Shown: positions 1 to 9,338, counted from the stretch's first letter. The stretch is DNA of 64,000 nt from Euborellia annulipes (GCA_023213315.1 JAKCPI010005251.1:20894-84893); one strand, 5' to 3'. Numbers and translations: made by a program. The notes: generated by a model from the letters alone, not told the origin.

Positions 1-102
1 CATCTAAGATATTTGAACGATTTCATTCTACTCACTTGTAAACTGACTTTATCCATGAAAGTTAAATGCTTGTCCCGTTTTAATGGGACGAAAGAAAGTA
101 AA

Positions 103-540
103 AAATCTGATATGACTTGTCGCACAGCATACAACTTTCTCTTACCGTTGGTATTTTTGTGTGACATGTATTTGTTTCGACAGTACGGTTCATTCGATTT
201 CAAGATGTAAAATTTATAAGTTGGCAAAATATTTTATTTTGTTACCATGCAACCATTTCTCCTATCTTTTATGGAGAAGAGTAAAGTGGTCTTCAGAAGA
301 TTTCAATCACAAAATGAGAATATACATTTTATTGAGAATCTAAAAAATAATTGATTTTGAATTTAAAAAAAATCGTTGGAGAATTTTGGGAAAATCAAAA
401 ATACTGAAAAAGTCATCAGTAAAGTACTAGACTCTTTGGTCGATTTTGTCAAAAGCGTGTCAGTCCCTGGGGGTGCCTAACTTAAATATAAAACTTCAAC
501 CTCCTAGCTCTTTTGTTCTTGAGATTGTAAATTTTGTTAG
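103..540 (-). mobile_element. HPT element, truncated copy
   Basis: Reverse-strand copy of the HPT repeat. It shows the remains of the terminal hairpin (TCTGATATGACTTGTCGCAC), the CAACCATTTCTCCTATC block, the AGTAAAGTACTAG block and the CAACCTCCTAGCTC block. It breaks off near 540, before the TGTG repeat and the other terminal hairpin. There is no coding capacity; short ORFs here are shadows. Confidence 0.85.
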
Positions 541-702
541 GTAAAATATATAAAATTGAATAATTATAATAATATTTATTACAATATACATAGGTAAGAG
601 AAAAAAAAGAAGGGGAAACAAAAGGAATCTACAATACTTATAACTTATAAATGTACATTTATTAATAATATAAAATAGCATCAAAAAAGCAGTCAGAAAC
701 AA

Positions 703-1560
703 CTAGAGGGAGCCCAATTGCCTCTCAAATTTATTAGGGGTTATTCCAACCATATCAATCATCAATTGATTGGTCTCCCTAATATTTCTAAAAACAGGGG
801 ATCTTTCTCTATAAAGAGTCCGCACATATTCCTGGTAGAAAAGATATTTTCTTCGACCATAATGCATATGTACGGATAGACCTATTTTTCCCAAAAGCTC
901 TGAAGAGTCTACTTGGCCACTAAGTAGCTTAAAAATAAATTTGAGACCAATTTGTCTCCGTCTATCTTCCAAAGATTCCATCTCGAAAAGATCTAAAAGT
1001 TCGGCATAAGGGACCAAATAAGTGTAGAAGCCTGTGTTCTTATAAAAGAGATAACGGAGAAATTTTCTCTGTACAGACTCCACACAGTCAATATGGGTTC
1101 TTGTTAAAGGATCCCAAATAAGTGCCGCGTATTCAAGACGGGATCTTACAATGGCAAAATATAGAGTCTTCAGGACCTCAGTACTACCAAAGCATCTGCA
1201 GGTGCGAACAACAAAGCCCAACATCTTCAGTGCCCTATTGATAGTTTGGTTTATATGGGGAGCAAATGTGAGCCTCTCATCCAAGAGCACCCCCAGATCC
1301 TCTGCTATCTCTTTCCTACAGAGGTTTTCACCCATTAATATGTAGGAGTTAATTGAATTTTCCTTCTTTCTACTAAATGTTATGGTGAAACATTTTTTAG
1401 CATTTAATTTTAAGCCATTAGCTTTACACCAAATATTTATATTATTTAGATCATTTTGAACATACAAATGATCATTTTCATTGATGATTTCTCTGTAGAT
1501 TTTTAAATCATCTGCATAGAGAAGATATGATATGATGTATTGACATATGTTTAGTTTCTC
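703..1560 (-). pseudogene. LINE reverse transcriptase C-terminal half (Jockey/CR1/R1 type)
   Basis: The 254-residue ORF (start at 1467) continues upstream in frame to about 1560. There a YADD catalytic motif, the polymerase palm motif that binds Mg2+, is encoded at 1518-1507 within LLYADDLKIY. Downstream follow the conserved post-palm segments LGVLLDERLTFAPHI and LEYAALIWDP, typical of non-LTR retrotransposon reverse transcriptases, then a thumb/connection-like tail to the stop at 703. The N-terminal endonuclease and the first palm motifs are missing. The copy ends abruptly at 1560 against a piece of another LINE, so it is 5' truncated. The open frame over about 280 codons suggests a fairly recent insertion. 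Clade assignment is inferred from motif style only. Confidence 0.9.
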
Positions 1561-1725
1561 ATGGGGACAAAGGAAGATTGGAATTGACTAGTTCTGTTAG
1601 TCGTGATCTGAACAGCATAGGGATGCTGGGACGATGCCTCCGTGTGTTCCGTGTATATGTTGCATTGGGTGGGATAATTGATTTTAAATTCGGCAGAGAA
1701 TTGACCATGATAGTACTCTACACCT
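1561..1725 (-). mobile_element. LINE-B fragment
   Basis: Near-identical to part of the LINE-B coding region at about 11170-11335 (shared blocks ATGGGGACAAAGGAAGA, GATCTGAACAGCATAGGGAT and TTGCATTGGGTGGGATAATT). It abuts the LINE RT remnant exactly at 1560/1561, so one of the two is a broken or recombined piece. Confidence 0.8.
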
Positions 1726-2462
1726 TACATTAATTTATTTTGTTATATCTTTATATAACTAACTTAAGAAAAGTGAAATTGTTTTTCTTAAATTTCAATT
1801 AGGCCTATACAATATTAACCAAAGATCGAAGGATATCTATTTTATTTTCTTCTTCTTTCAATCACAAAAAAAAAATTCCTATTTAAATATTTAAAGAAAG
1901 CAGATAAATTTATTGCTTTCGTTAGAGAGAGAAAGTAGAAAAATTTAGTGAAAAATGAATCTTCAGATTTTAGAACTATTCACTTCGTTAACTCAAACAA
2001 AAGTGAATTAATCAAAATGAAAGTAATTTATCATTAAAAAAAATATATATATATATATTTCTATACTGTATCATTTATCCAAGTTACTAAGAAAATAATC
2101 TTACCATTAAAATGTTCAACTTTTTGTTATAAAGAGAGAAGGGGGGGGCTTTAAAAACTCTTTTAGCATTGATAGCGAAGGGAAAAGAAAGAGCGTGGAG
2201 GGGGGGGGAGGAGCAAACTCGTAAATCTCAATGTCTATTCACTCAAACAAAGCCATTTGAATGGTGATTTTATCGATGTTTAAAGCTGTTCTTGTGTTTT
2301 GTTTACTTTTATATCGCTCTCCTACTGTAAATAAGTTACTATTTCGAGTGACGTCAAGGTGACGACGTTCAGCTTTTTACAATAATCTCATCAGGTTTAA
2401 AACGGAATAGCAAAGTGAAAAAGTTTTTTTTTTTTCTTCCTTTTTTATTAATTCGTGTTGAC
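1726..2462. other. Unassigned AT-rich stretch
   Basis: No ORF, splice pair or recognised repeat. Contains an (AT)n run near 2042-2060 and two G-runs near 2142 and 2200. Confidence 0.5.
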
Positions 2463-2464
2463 GT

Positions 2465-2682
2465 TCCCCATGGAACAAGCTCCCTGCGTCAATCTTCTCC
2501 AAAACCTATAATCTTCAGACTTTCAAGTCTAATCTCAACAGGCATCTTCTCAGTTCCCGCAGTTGAGTTCCCCTTTTAGGCTTCTCCTTTATTTATTTAT
2601 TTTAATATATTCCTTCGGGCTGCATGTGACCACTGGACATTATAGGTCTTCGGACCTTATGACCCATTCAAAAAAAAAAAAA
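2465..2682 (+). mobile_element. LINE-B 3' end with poly-A
   Basis: Matches the reverse complement of the 3' part of LINE-B at 10970-11150: the last codons (NLNRHLLSSR), a stop, then a short 3' UTR ending TCTTCGGACCTTATG and a run of A at 2670-2682. It is a 5'-truncated retrocopy in the orientation opposite to the LINE-B fragment at 1561-1725. Confidence 0.85.
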
Positions 2683-2734
2683 GTGGCTGAATTGTCCGAC
2701 ACTGTCGACGTTTCGGCCAATTCTTCTCTACTCA

Positions 2735-3360
2735 AAACAGAAGACGTTTTAACAAAGTTTGCTAGGCTTAACTCAAAAATTGAATTTGCGGCAGTTGGAT
2801 TCTCAGCAGGCTATCCTTCGGAAGCGTCCGGTATTTCTTGTATTGCAATTTTTTCGACTGTATAAGTAGGAAGAGGCACTGTAATCCCAAAGAGTAGTAG
2901 AAGAATGGAAGGGGGGAAGGTGCGGATTCTAGATAGCTCCTATGCTGAGTATGTTTCTTGTAATTTTATGTCAATTTTTTTCATCAGGACAGCAGGTGTT
3001 TTGTCTACCTCCCTTTTAGCACCTCCTGATATGCAAAGAGATCATCTAAGCTTAAGGCAATCAAAACACATGTATGTCCTGATGAAGGCCAAAATGTCAG
3101 CAGTCGTTCAATAAAGCAAAAATGGACATAAAATTTCAAGAAACATACTCAGCATAGGGGTTATCTAGAATCTGCACCTTCCCCCTTCCATTCTTCCATT
3201 CCTCTGAGAATACAGTGCCTCTTCCTACTTATACGGTCGAAAAAATTACAATAAAAGAAATACCGGAGGCTTCTGAATGATCGCCTGCTGAGAATCCAAT
3301 TGCCGAAAATTCAATTTTGAGTTAAGCCTAACGTTGCTGTAACGTCTTCTGTTTTGAGTG
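2735..3360. repeat. Foldback with hammerhead-like core in its loop (Penelope-like remnant)
   Basis: Two inverted arms, about 2735-2955 and 3146-3360, share blocks such as ACTCAAAACAGAAGACGTT, AAGTAGGAAGAGGCACTGTA and ATGCTGAGTATGTTTCTTG with their reverse complements. The spacer contains CCTGATGAAGGCC followed by AAAATGTC at 3078-3099, which resembles the core of Penelope-associated hammerhead ribozymes. Penelope-like elements are known to carry terminal repeats in inverted arrangement. No reverse transcriptase is visible here. Confidence 0.65.
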
Positions 3361-3432
3361 CCTAAGTGGCGAAAATATATACCCGTTCTTTGCTATTGAT
3401 TCTGGCCTATTCATTTGTTGCCCGGCTATTTA

Positions 3433-4683
3433 CCAGGGGTGTGCCTTGAAACCGCCTTTAGGGTGCGCACATAAACACATATTTTATAAAAGGAAAAAAG
3501 ATATTTTATTCAAAGTAATTTCCTTCGTTAGCAATACAATCTCCCATCTTTCAGGGAGCTTATGAACCCTCTCCAAAAAACTCGTCTTCTTTCGAGGCAA
3601 ACCATTCATCGAGCCATTTGGCAACATTTTCGTAATCTGTGACGCGCTCCTCAAAGCGTGACCCAAAGATGAAAACAAGTGATAGTCCGTTGGGGCCAAG
3701 TCTGGGGAATAAGCCGCATGTGTGAGAATTTCCCACCCAAACGTTTCAATGGTTTCTTTGGTTCGTTTTGCAGGTGTGACGGAGGTTGTCGTGCAACAAG
3801 ATGACTTTGTGCTGCCTTTTTTGATATTCTGGTCTTCTTTGGCGTATAGCCTGGTTCAATTTCACCATTTGCTGTTGTAACGTTTCCGTTTTGAAGTTTC
3901 GCCAGGTTTAGGAGTTCGTAATATATAATTCCCTTCTGCCCACCAAACACAAAGCATTGTCTTTCGTCCATATCGATTTGGTCTTGGAGTCGATGTTGAT
4001 GGCTCACCTGGAGATACCCATGATGCTCGACGCTTAGGATTTTCAAAAAAGATCCATTTTTCATCTCCAGTAACAATTCGATGAAGAAATGACTTTCTTT
4101 TGTATCTGGGAGCAGATCTCACAAGTGGTTTTTCGGTTCTCTGTGCCTTTCGTTCAGTTCATGTGGAACCCATTTCCCGATCTTCTGGATCTTCCCCATA
4201 GCTTTCAGCGCTTGGAAATAGTTTCCCGAGTCACGTTTAACTGTTCTGCCAATTGTTGTTGTGTTTGAGTTGAATCTTCATTCAACAATTCTTGCAAATC
4301 GGTGTCATCAAACTTTTTGGGGGTCGGCACGTGCTTCGTTCTTAATGTCAAAATCTCCCCTCTTGAATTTTTTGAACCATTCTTTGCACTGTGTTTCACC
4401 AAGAGCATAGTCGCCAAAAGCTTCTACAAGCATTCGATGAGACTCGGGCCGTTTTTTCAAATGATAGCAAAAAATCAAGGTGCAAATCACTTTGTTGAGG
4501 AACAAAGGTTGACATGTTTGACGTGGTGAAAAAATGTTGGGAGTATGAAATTGGAATTTTTTGAGTTCGAAACTTAGAACAGACATAAACCAAACAAACA
4601 AACTCAATAACTAGACTGTATAGTACCAAAACTGGCCGCCAGGATTTTCAAAGTAAAAGGCGGTTTCATAGGCACACCCCTGG
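3433..4683 (-). mobile_element. Full-length mariner transposon, 1251 bp
   Basis: Bounded by inverted terminal repeats starting CCAGGGGTGTGCCT at both ends and flanked by TA at 3431-3432 and 4684-4685, the target duplication of Tc1/mariner. The length of 1.25 kb is typical of mariner. The left and right repeats agree over about 30 bases with small indels. It sits in a Penelope-like repeat: the right flank (4686-4775) recurs at 50578-50655. Confidence 0.95.
3484..4607 (-). pseudogene. mariner transposase, frameshifted
   Basis: DDE transposase that would cut at the terminal repeats and insert at TA. Pieces lie in several frames. The N-terminal part carries the mariner HTH region (CKEWFKKFKRGDFD, then QQQLAEQLNVTRETISKR). 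The first catalytic Asp lies in VTGDEKWIFF (ORF starting at 4122). The second is in an HDN motif at 3793-3785, and the third is in SPDLAPTDYHLF at about 3710-3675. The second and third Asp codons are 103 bases apart, which is 34 residues plus one base. This fits the D,D34D signature of mariner with one frameshift between them. Other shifts separate the N-terminal, middle and C-terminal ORFs, so the copy is dead but recognisable over nearly its whole length. Confidence 0.93.
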
Positions 4684-4685
4684 TA

Positions 4686-4850
4686 AATGTAATTATATGT
4701 TTATAAAACTTTCAAACGCCTTTTCTCGAATTGTTCAATTTCGGACTATCGCCACTCGGCATTCTCAGCAGGCGATATATGAAAAAAGTAAAAATCGAAT
4801 TAATGGTGTTCGAAAGTCGTCGACCCAGTCAACCAATATATTTCAATCGT
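4686..4850 (-). mobile_element. Penelope-like repeat fragment
   Basis: The segment around 4700-4775 read on the minus strand recurs at 50578-50655 (shared blocks GAGTGGCGATAGTCCGAAAT and AGTTTTATAAACAT, allowing mismatches). The CGCCTGCTGAGAAT block also occurs in the foldback at 3285-3297. It is the right flank of the mariner insertion. Confidence 0.6.
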
Positions 4851-4985
4851 TCATAGTAATTAATAGCTAATAAACTTAAACTTAGATTTGTCAATTAATT
4901 ATTCTTGTATTCTTTCCTTCCAAGAATGAAAATTCATTATATTCCTTTAAAGTTGTAATTAAATTATTCTTTTGCGCTTTCTTAC

Positions 4986-5134
4986 CTTCTTTGGTGACCT
5001 CGTCGTCTTCGCTGATCTCGTCTTCATTGCCGTAGAAGTAGAGACTCTTGTCGAGGTCCAGAGTGAGTTCGATGCTCTCAGCATCGCGGAAACTTCGCGA
5101 CATTCGCAGGCCCAGGCCGCTCATTAATGGAACT
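4986..5134 (-). CDS. Candidate host coding exon, acidic protein segment
   Basis: On the minus strand a pyrimidine-rich acceptor ending TTTAACAG precedes the exon at 5134, and a donor GTAAG follows it at 4985-4981. The exon is GC-richer than its surroundings. Read from its second base it is fully open and encodes VPLMSGLGLRM at its start, an SFRDAESIELTLDLDKSLYF segment, and an acidic tail ending DEVTKE. An internal ATG at 5124 gives the same frame. The entering phase (two bases supplied by the previous exon) matches the exit phase proposed for the exon ending at 6793, so the two can be read as consecutive exons of one minus-strand gene with a 1.7-kb intron. The family is not recognised. Downstream exons, below 4986, were not found. 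Confidence 0.6.
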
Positions 5135-5190
5135 CTGTTAAATAAATTCCGAAATTTACTTATAGGCCTATAGGTATAGACTGATACTGA

Positions 5191-5401
5191 CTATTTGAGC
5201 GGCAATGTGAAATTATTTATCCTCTTCCCCCAGGGAGAATTCAAGATGTTGACATTGTTAATATTTATAACAAGTATTTGGATCTCAGCCACTCCGATTT
5301 TGAAAATTCATTTAATCCAAATGGTATAAATAAATATGGCGTCTCGAGGTGGAGTAGTGTGGCCGAAACCGCATGGTCTGAGATCAGGAAATTAATTAAA
5401 T
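5191..5401 (+). CDS. Open segment, possible terminal exon of unknown protein
   Basis: Open for 69 codons without an ATG, ending TAA at 5399-5401. A good acceptor (TCCTCTTCCCCCAG) ends at 5233, and the same frame continues from there through DVDIVNIYNKYLDLSHSDFE and INKYGVSRWSSVAETAWSEI to the stop. An AATAAA-like run follows (about 5396-5406). Composition and residue mix look coding rather than random. It may be the last exon of a plus-strand host gene or the tail of an unrecognised element ORF. A second frame from the same acceptor is open for only about 35 codons and begins like a signal peptide, but it is shorter and less likely. Confidence 0.45.
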
Positions 5402-5459
5402 AAAAAAATTTCAAATATTTTTTACTTTTAAGTTTATATTTTATTGGACTAATATAACC

Positions 5460-5588
5460 ATGGGCGTAACTAGGGAATTTGGCTGGAGGTGGGCCGTGGG
5501 ACCAGCCATTCTCCAGGGGGCCTGGAAGACCCCATATTGACTCAATTTTTCTTGGGGGCGGGTCCCCCCGGTACCCCTCTAGTTATGG
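5460..5588. mobile_element. MU-type MITE, copy 1
   Basis: Begins ATGGGCGTAACTAGGG and ends with the inverted motif CTCTAGTTATGG. It shares its internal text (GGACCAGCCAT, CCCCATATTG, TTCTTGGGG) with the copy at 8285. It is flanked by ATATAACC (5452-5459) and ATATGACC (5589-5596), an 8-bp target duplication with one change. It is non-coding. Confidence 0.82.
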
Positions 5589-5596
5589 ATATGACC

Positions 5597-6033
5597 TATT
5601 ATCCATTCCATTAAAATTTAAATTTTGTACTAAAAATTAATAATTGTTTTTGTTCACATACTGTATGTGTAAAGAGAGAGCCCAAATTAATTCTCTTTTT
5701 TTATTAGCATAAAATATGAATTTAAAATCTCTTTGTAAGTGGAGAATTATTTTGATGAGGTGAGTTAGAGGGAAAAAATTAATAATTATGCCGTGGGGAC
5801 GAAAGGTGTAGCATAAGAATAAAATAACTTTGTCTTGTATTTTTTTACAAGTGTAGAAAATACAAGAAATATAACATTACAGCTAGTTTATTTTATTTTT
5901 TTCTTTAAATTTAAATTAAATCATCCTACGACTAAGGCTTCGCTCCTAGGTTTGGACCATTTTCAGAGCTGTAGATTTGTCATCAACTCTGAAGTTGATG
6001 CAAACCTAAGTCCAAAACTTTAGTTGGTTTTTT
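5597..6033. other. Unassigned AT-rich stretch
   Basis: No gene or known repeat seen. A weak hairpin, CATCAACTCTGAAGTTGATG, lies at 5981-6001. T-runs precede the SINE-A copy. Confidence 0.45.
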
Positions 6034-6292
6034 TTTCAACACTCACACTTTTTTCTCATTCACACTCACACTCACACACACATTCACACAGTCTTTTCGG
6101 CAACTCAGGCATTTAAGTCTTTTAAGATACTCATTATTAATAATAAATATATATTGGGCTCCAGGCATTCTTATTTAAGCCATTTGGTATCCAAATGGCT
6201 TAAATAAAATCATCGGACTGCCTGGGGTCCGAATCCGAGACTTTTGGTATACGAGGTTAGCACGATAACCTCTACACCAAGCTCTGAGGGCT
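6034..6292 (-). mobile_element. SINE-A copy
   Basis: tRNA-derived SINE read on the minus strand. The head contains an A-box-like segment (GGTGTAGAGGTTA) and a B-box-like GGATTCGGACCCC, then the near-perfect palindrome around AAGCCATTTGG/CCAAATGGCTT. The GCCGAAAAGACTGTGTGAAT tail follows, ending in a GTGTGAGTG-rich stretch and A-run. Confidence 0.9.
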
Positions 6293-6383
6293 TAGTTGTT
6301 GCTTATTTAATAAAGAAAATAAGTTTTTTGTTGTTTTTTTTTCTATATTTGTGCATCTCTACCAATTCATTCATCACTTAGAT

Positions 6384-6692
6384 ATAGGGTTACCATAATT
6401 TATTGAGGACATCCGGACAGACGACTTCCGGAGGGTCTGGGGGGTATGGAAAAATTTTTTAAAAATAGGCACTGAAATCTTTACCTATCCTGAGACTTGA
6501 AAAATATTATCAAATTTAGCTTGCTTTTATAAGTTTTTTTTAAAAATTGAATAATTTTAAAAATTGAAAAATAAGTAGACTATTATGGAACAAAATTCCC
6601 CAATTTGGCCACGTTTTCGGTTCACATTAGTAAAATCCGGTCATATCTCCAAATTCAGACTGTCCGGACGAAATCCGGACGTATGGTAACCC
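6384..6692. mobile_element. hAT-like MITE (TAGGGTTACCAT type)
   Basis: Left end TAGGGTTACCATAATT, right end the inverse GTATGGTAACCCC. Both ends carry a CCGGACAG block a little further in. The candidate 8-bp target duplication is only partly conserved. It is non-coding and looks like a short deletion derivative of a hAT transposon. Confidence 0.65.
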
Positions 6693-6780
6693 CCACCTAT
6701 ATATATTTTTTACCCCAACTGATCATTAAATATGATTCGAGATCTTAAAATAAATATGAAGATAATGAGAGATCAAATTT

Positions 6781-7280
6781 CTATTCGTACCTAATGCCAA
6801 ATGATTTCGAAGCCTCTTCTAACGAATCCAACCAACTTTTCTCCCTAAATCGACTTCGCCAATCTTCTCTCTCTTTGGTTGCATTTTTTTTAATTGGAAA
6901 TATCTGCAGTTTATCACCAAAAATCGCTTCGCTTGCACATTTGACAAACGGCGCTTCGGTCCAACTCAAGTCCATTCTATTGATATCCTCTTTGTTATTT
7001 TCGAGACACTCCAAGAAGCCAGCCTTCTGAGGTGTTTTCTTCTTCCTCGACTTCTCGGTGATGGGGATTGTGTTTGGATGGGGGTGTTGAGGAAAGGAGG
7101 GTGGTGACATTGTCAGAGATGCCAAGGAGGCGACTCCCATACTGGTGCCTTTGTGGAGGCGTTCTTTGAGGGCCAGAAGGGCTCGGGTCCGAGGATCGTC
7201 GTCGAAATCTCCAGAGGTGTTTGCGCTTGCGAATCTCGTGATCGACAAGATGATCAACACTCTTAGGGAAGACATTGTTT
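6781..7280 (-). CDS. Candidate host gene exon with signal peptide
   Basis: An acceptor (TTTATTTTTTCAG) lies immediately upstream, so the exon starts at 7280 and the ATG is at 7275-7273. The first residues, MSSLRVLIILSITRFASA, look like a secretory signal peptide. The following about 145 residues are hydrophilic, with a basic run (SRKKK) and only two further cysteines (in FLECLE and FVKCAS). The frame stays open to a TAG at 6783-6781. However, a donor-like ATTAG/GTACGA at 6794-6788 would let it splice in frame into the exon at 5134. The stretch is clearly GC-richer than the flanks and has no repeat similarity inside the window. It is probably a genuine secreted protein. The family is not recognised; a two-cysteine secreted insect family such as Osiris is a weak guess only. 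An earlier non-coding exon is implied by the acceptor. Confidence 0.7.
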
Positions 7281-7425
7281 CTGAAAAAATAAATGACAAA
7301 AACAATTAGAAATTTATTTTAAAACAATAAATATAAATAGCAAATAGAATAGATAAATCAACATTCTGTTCTTACTACAGACTGGTAAAAAAAGACGTCA
7401 TGCAAGAGGACTACTTAACTAGGAT

Positions 7426-8021
7426 TGTAGTGTGTTGTTATTATATTGTGATTATTGTTGTTATTGTTATTATCGAATAAATAGAGCTTGTTAATAAACA
7501 TTAGTTGGTGTCAGAAGTGGGATAATGTTCCTCGAACATATCTGGTTAAAACATCTAATGGGACTGTGAACAGGAATAGAAAGCTGTTAGTCCTGAAGAG
7601 AGAAAATGTATGTAATGAGCCAAGAAGTTATTTAAAAAGTGATTTTTTGAGACCAGAAGGAGAGTTAAGGATCTCAAGTGGAGAAGAAGAAAATGGAATT
7701 GAAGAGGATAAGAATGTTGAAGAAAGGAAGAGAGATGAAGAAGAGAAGAGAGAAAAAGAAAAAGAGAGTGAAGAGAAGAAGGAAGAGGAAGAAGGAGATA
7801 ATAATGAAGAGAAGAGAGAAGAAATTAATATTAATAATCGTATAGTGAAGACCAGATGTGGAAGACTAGTAAAGAAGCCTGAAAGATTAGCTTATTAATT
7901 GTTGAGTTTTCTTTGTTGAAAGAAATGTAAAGAGAGGGAGATGTAGTGTGTTGTTATGATATTGTGATTATTGTTGTTATTGTTATTATCGAATAAATAG
8001 AGCTTGTTAATAAACATTAGT
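7426..8021 (+). mobile_element. Miniature Ty3/gypsy-type LTR element
   Basis: Two 80-bp direct repeats, 7426-7505 and 7942-8021, with one or very few differences, start TGTAGTG. They are flanked by the 4-bp duplication GGAT (7422-7425 and 8022-8025). Directly after the first lies TGGTGTCAGAAGTGGGAT, a tRNA-Leu-like primer binding site. Directly before the second lies a purine-rich AAAGAGAGGGAGA polypurine tract. The whole unit is 596 bp, so almost all of gag-pol has been deleted, while every site needed in cis is kept. It interrupts a LINE coding remnant. Confidence 0.9.
7524..7898 (+). pseudogene. C-terminal tail of gypsy-type Pol (integrase end)
   Basis: The frame is open from 7488 and runs to a stop at 7896-7898, just before the polypurine tract. 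It begins NVPRTYLVKTSNGTVNRNRK, matching the usual C-terminal integrase tail of Ty3/gypsy elements, and ends TRCGRLVKKPERLAY, also typical of such polyproteins. Between them is an almost pure Glu/Lys/Arg stretch of about 50 residues from a purine-rich repeat. The protease, RT, RNase H and catalytic integrase regions are absent, so it cannot be autonomous. Confidence 0.75.
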
Positions 8022-8284
8022 GGATGAAATAAAAGAAGAAGACAAGAGGACATGGATGAGACTAAGATGCGGGAATGATATAGGAGGACAGTGGACAGGA
8101 CAAAGTAAATGCAGATTTTGCACAAAGGAAACAATAGGACATTTACCAGGATGTGAAAGACTTGACTATTTTCTGACAGATGACTGTATTGAATGGAAGA
8201 ATAAACATATAGACGGTGACGAGGGTTGGGGAAGAGAAATATTAAGGGGACCAGGCAGACATTTGATCCAAATATGGAGATTGC
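8022..8284 (+). pseudogene. LINE ORF2 C-terminal fragment with CCHC finger
   Basis: The reading frame continues through EIKEEDKRTWMRLRCGND and a zinc-knuckle-like CRFCTKETIGHLPGC (C-x2-C-x6-H-x3-C), as found at the C-terminus of several LINE ORF2 proteins. It is cut on the left by the mini-gypsy element (target site GGAT) and on the right by a MU element. The continuation ATGGAGATTGC reappears after that element at 8414. Confidence 0.7.
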
Positions 8285-8415
8285 CTTGGGCGTAACTAGG
8301 GAATTTGTCTGGAGGGGGCTATGGGACCAGCCATCCTCCGGCCCCATATTGTCTCAATTCTTCTTGGGGCGGGGAACCTTGTGGGACTTTCCGGGACCCC
8401 TCTAGTTAAGCCCAT
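8285..8415. mobile_element. MU-type MITE, copy 2
   Basis: Starts near TTGGGCGTAACTAGGG and ends CCTCTAGTTAAGCCCAT. The flanks GGAGATTGC at 8276-8284 and 8416-8424 are an exact 9-bp target duplication. It is inserted inside the LINE fragment. Confidence 0.9.
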
Positions 8416-8424
8416 GGAGATTGC

Positions 8425-9338
8425 TCTAGAGAAGTCCGGCGATGAGACCATGTATTATTAATATAAATTTATATTGTATGTAACTGAATTATCAAAATTA
8501 TCAATATACGGTATGTCATAAACCCTGAACTCTCAAAATCGCAAAATAAATATTAAATTAAATATAAATAGCAAGTAGTTTTTTTTATTAATGAATGATT
8601 CAAAATAAATAAATCAGAGGAAGTATAGTGCAGAAAAATAATCAAAATGTCTTTGTATATCAAAGACGAAGGAGACGTTTCAGAGCAAATTTATTTGCCC
8701 ATCTTCAGACTATATAGAGAATGAGGCTCAAAGTAGACATTTTTTTTTTTTTTTTTTTTGATGCACAAGAGAGAGGGAAGTCTATGTGCACATGGACTTT
8801 GCAAACAGGCGTGTAATTCAGCCAACGCGTTGGCTTAAATTATTAATATTAAATAATTATTTAAATATTTTTTAGATGAATGTAAAATAAATATTATTGA
8901 GAAATTTGTTTAAATTATTGAGTCAAATTTCTTCCAAGCTCAAGTTTATTTTAAATCAATTTTTAACGAACAAGACAAACTGGATTCAGATGTAATTTTC
9001 TCTAGAAAATATCAGAAATCGAAAGGCTCTCTTTTCTTTCTATTTAAATTTAAATGAAGAGCAATGGAGAAAAAAAAATTGCATAAACCGGATTTTAGGA
9101 TGAGTCAGGCATACTTAGACTACGAAAATGAAATGTGACATTAAGAGAAGAAGAAAGCTCTTTGGAAAGATTTATTTTAACCTTTTCAATCATTTTTGAA
9201 AACGTAAAATATTAAAGTGCTTCAGAAGGAATCTTTGGTCCGAAACTACTGAGACATTTTAAAGAATTTTTTAATTTTTTTTTTTTTTTTTTAATGAATT
9301 AAATTTGTCGGCATTTTACATAATATAATTCTTTTTTT
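8425..9338. other. AT-rich stretch with one hammerhead-like core
   Basis: No gene. A T-run of about 20 lies at 8740-8760. Apart from the hammerhead-like motif at 8673-8710 nothing recognisable was found. Confidence 0.45.
8673..8710 (-). ncRNA. Hammerhead-like ribozyme core
   Basis: On the minus strand CTGAAGA is followed by a stem (GGGCAAA...TTTGCTC) and then GAAACGTC. CUGANGA, stem II and GAAA are the invariant hammerhead core. A GUC lies a few bases further (TTCGTC), which could be the cleavage site with a 2-bp stem III. Stem I is not convincing. Such cores occur in Penelope-like elements. Confidence 0.55.

Noticed and set aside
1561..2682. Single LINE-B insertion with 5' inversion (twin priming)
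   Set aside because: The reversed piece (1561-1725) and the forward 3' end (2465-2682) are 740 bases apart with unrelated sequence between, so one event is unlikely.
3862..4122. Separate small genes from 60-140 codon ORFs between 3484 and 4629
   Set aside because: They are pieces and frame-shadows of one mariner transposase.
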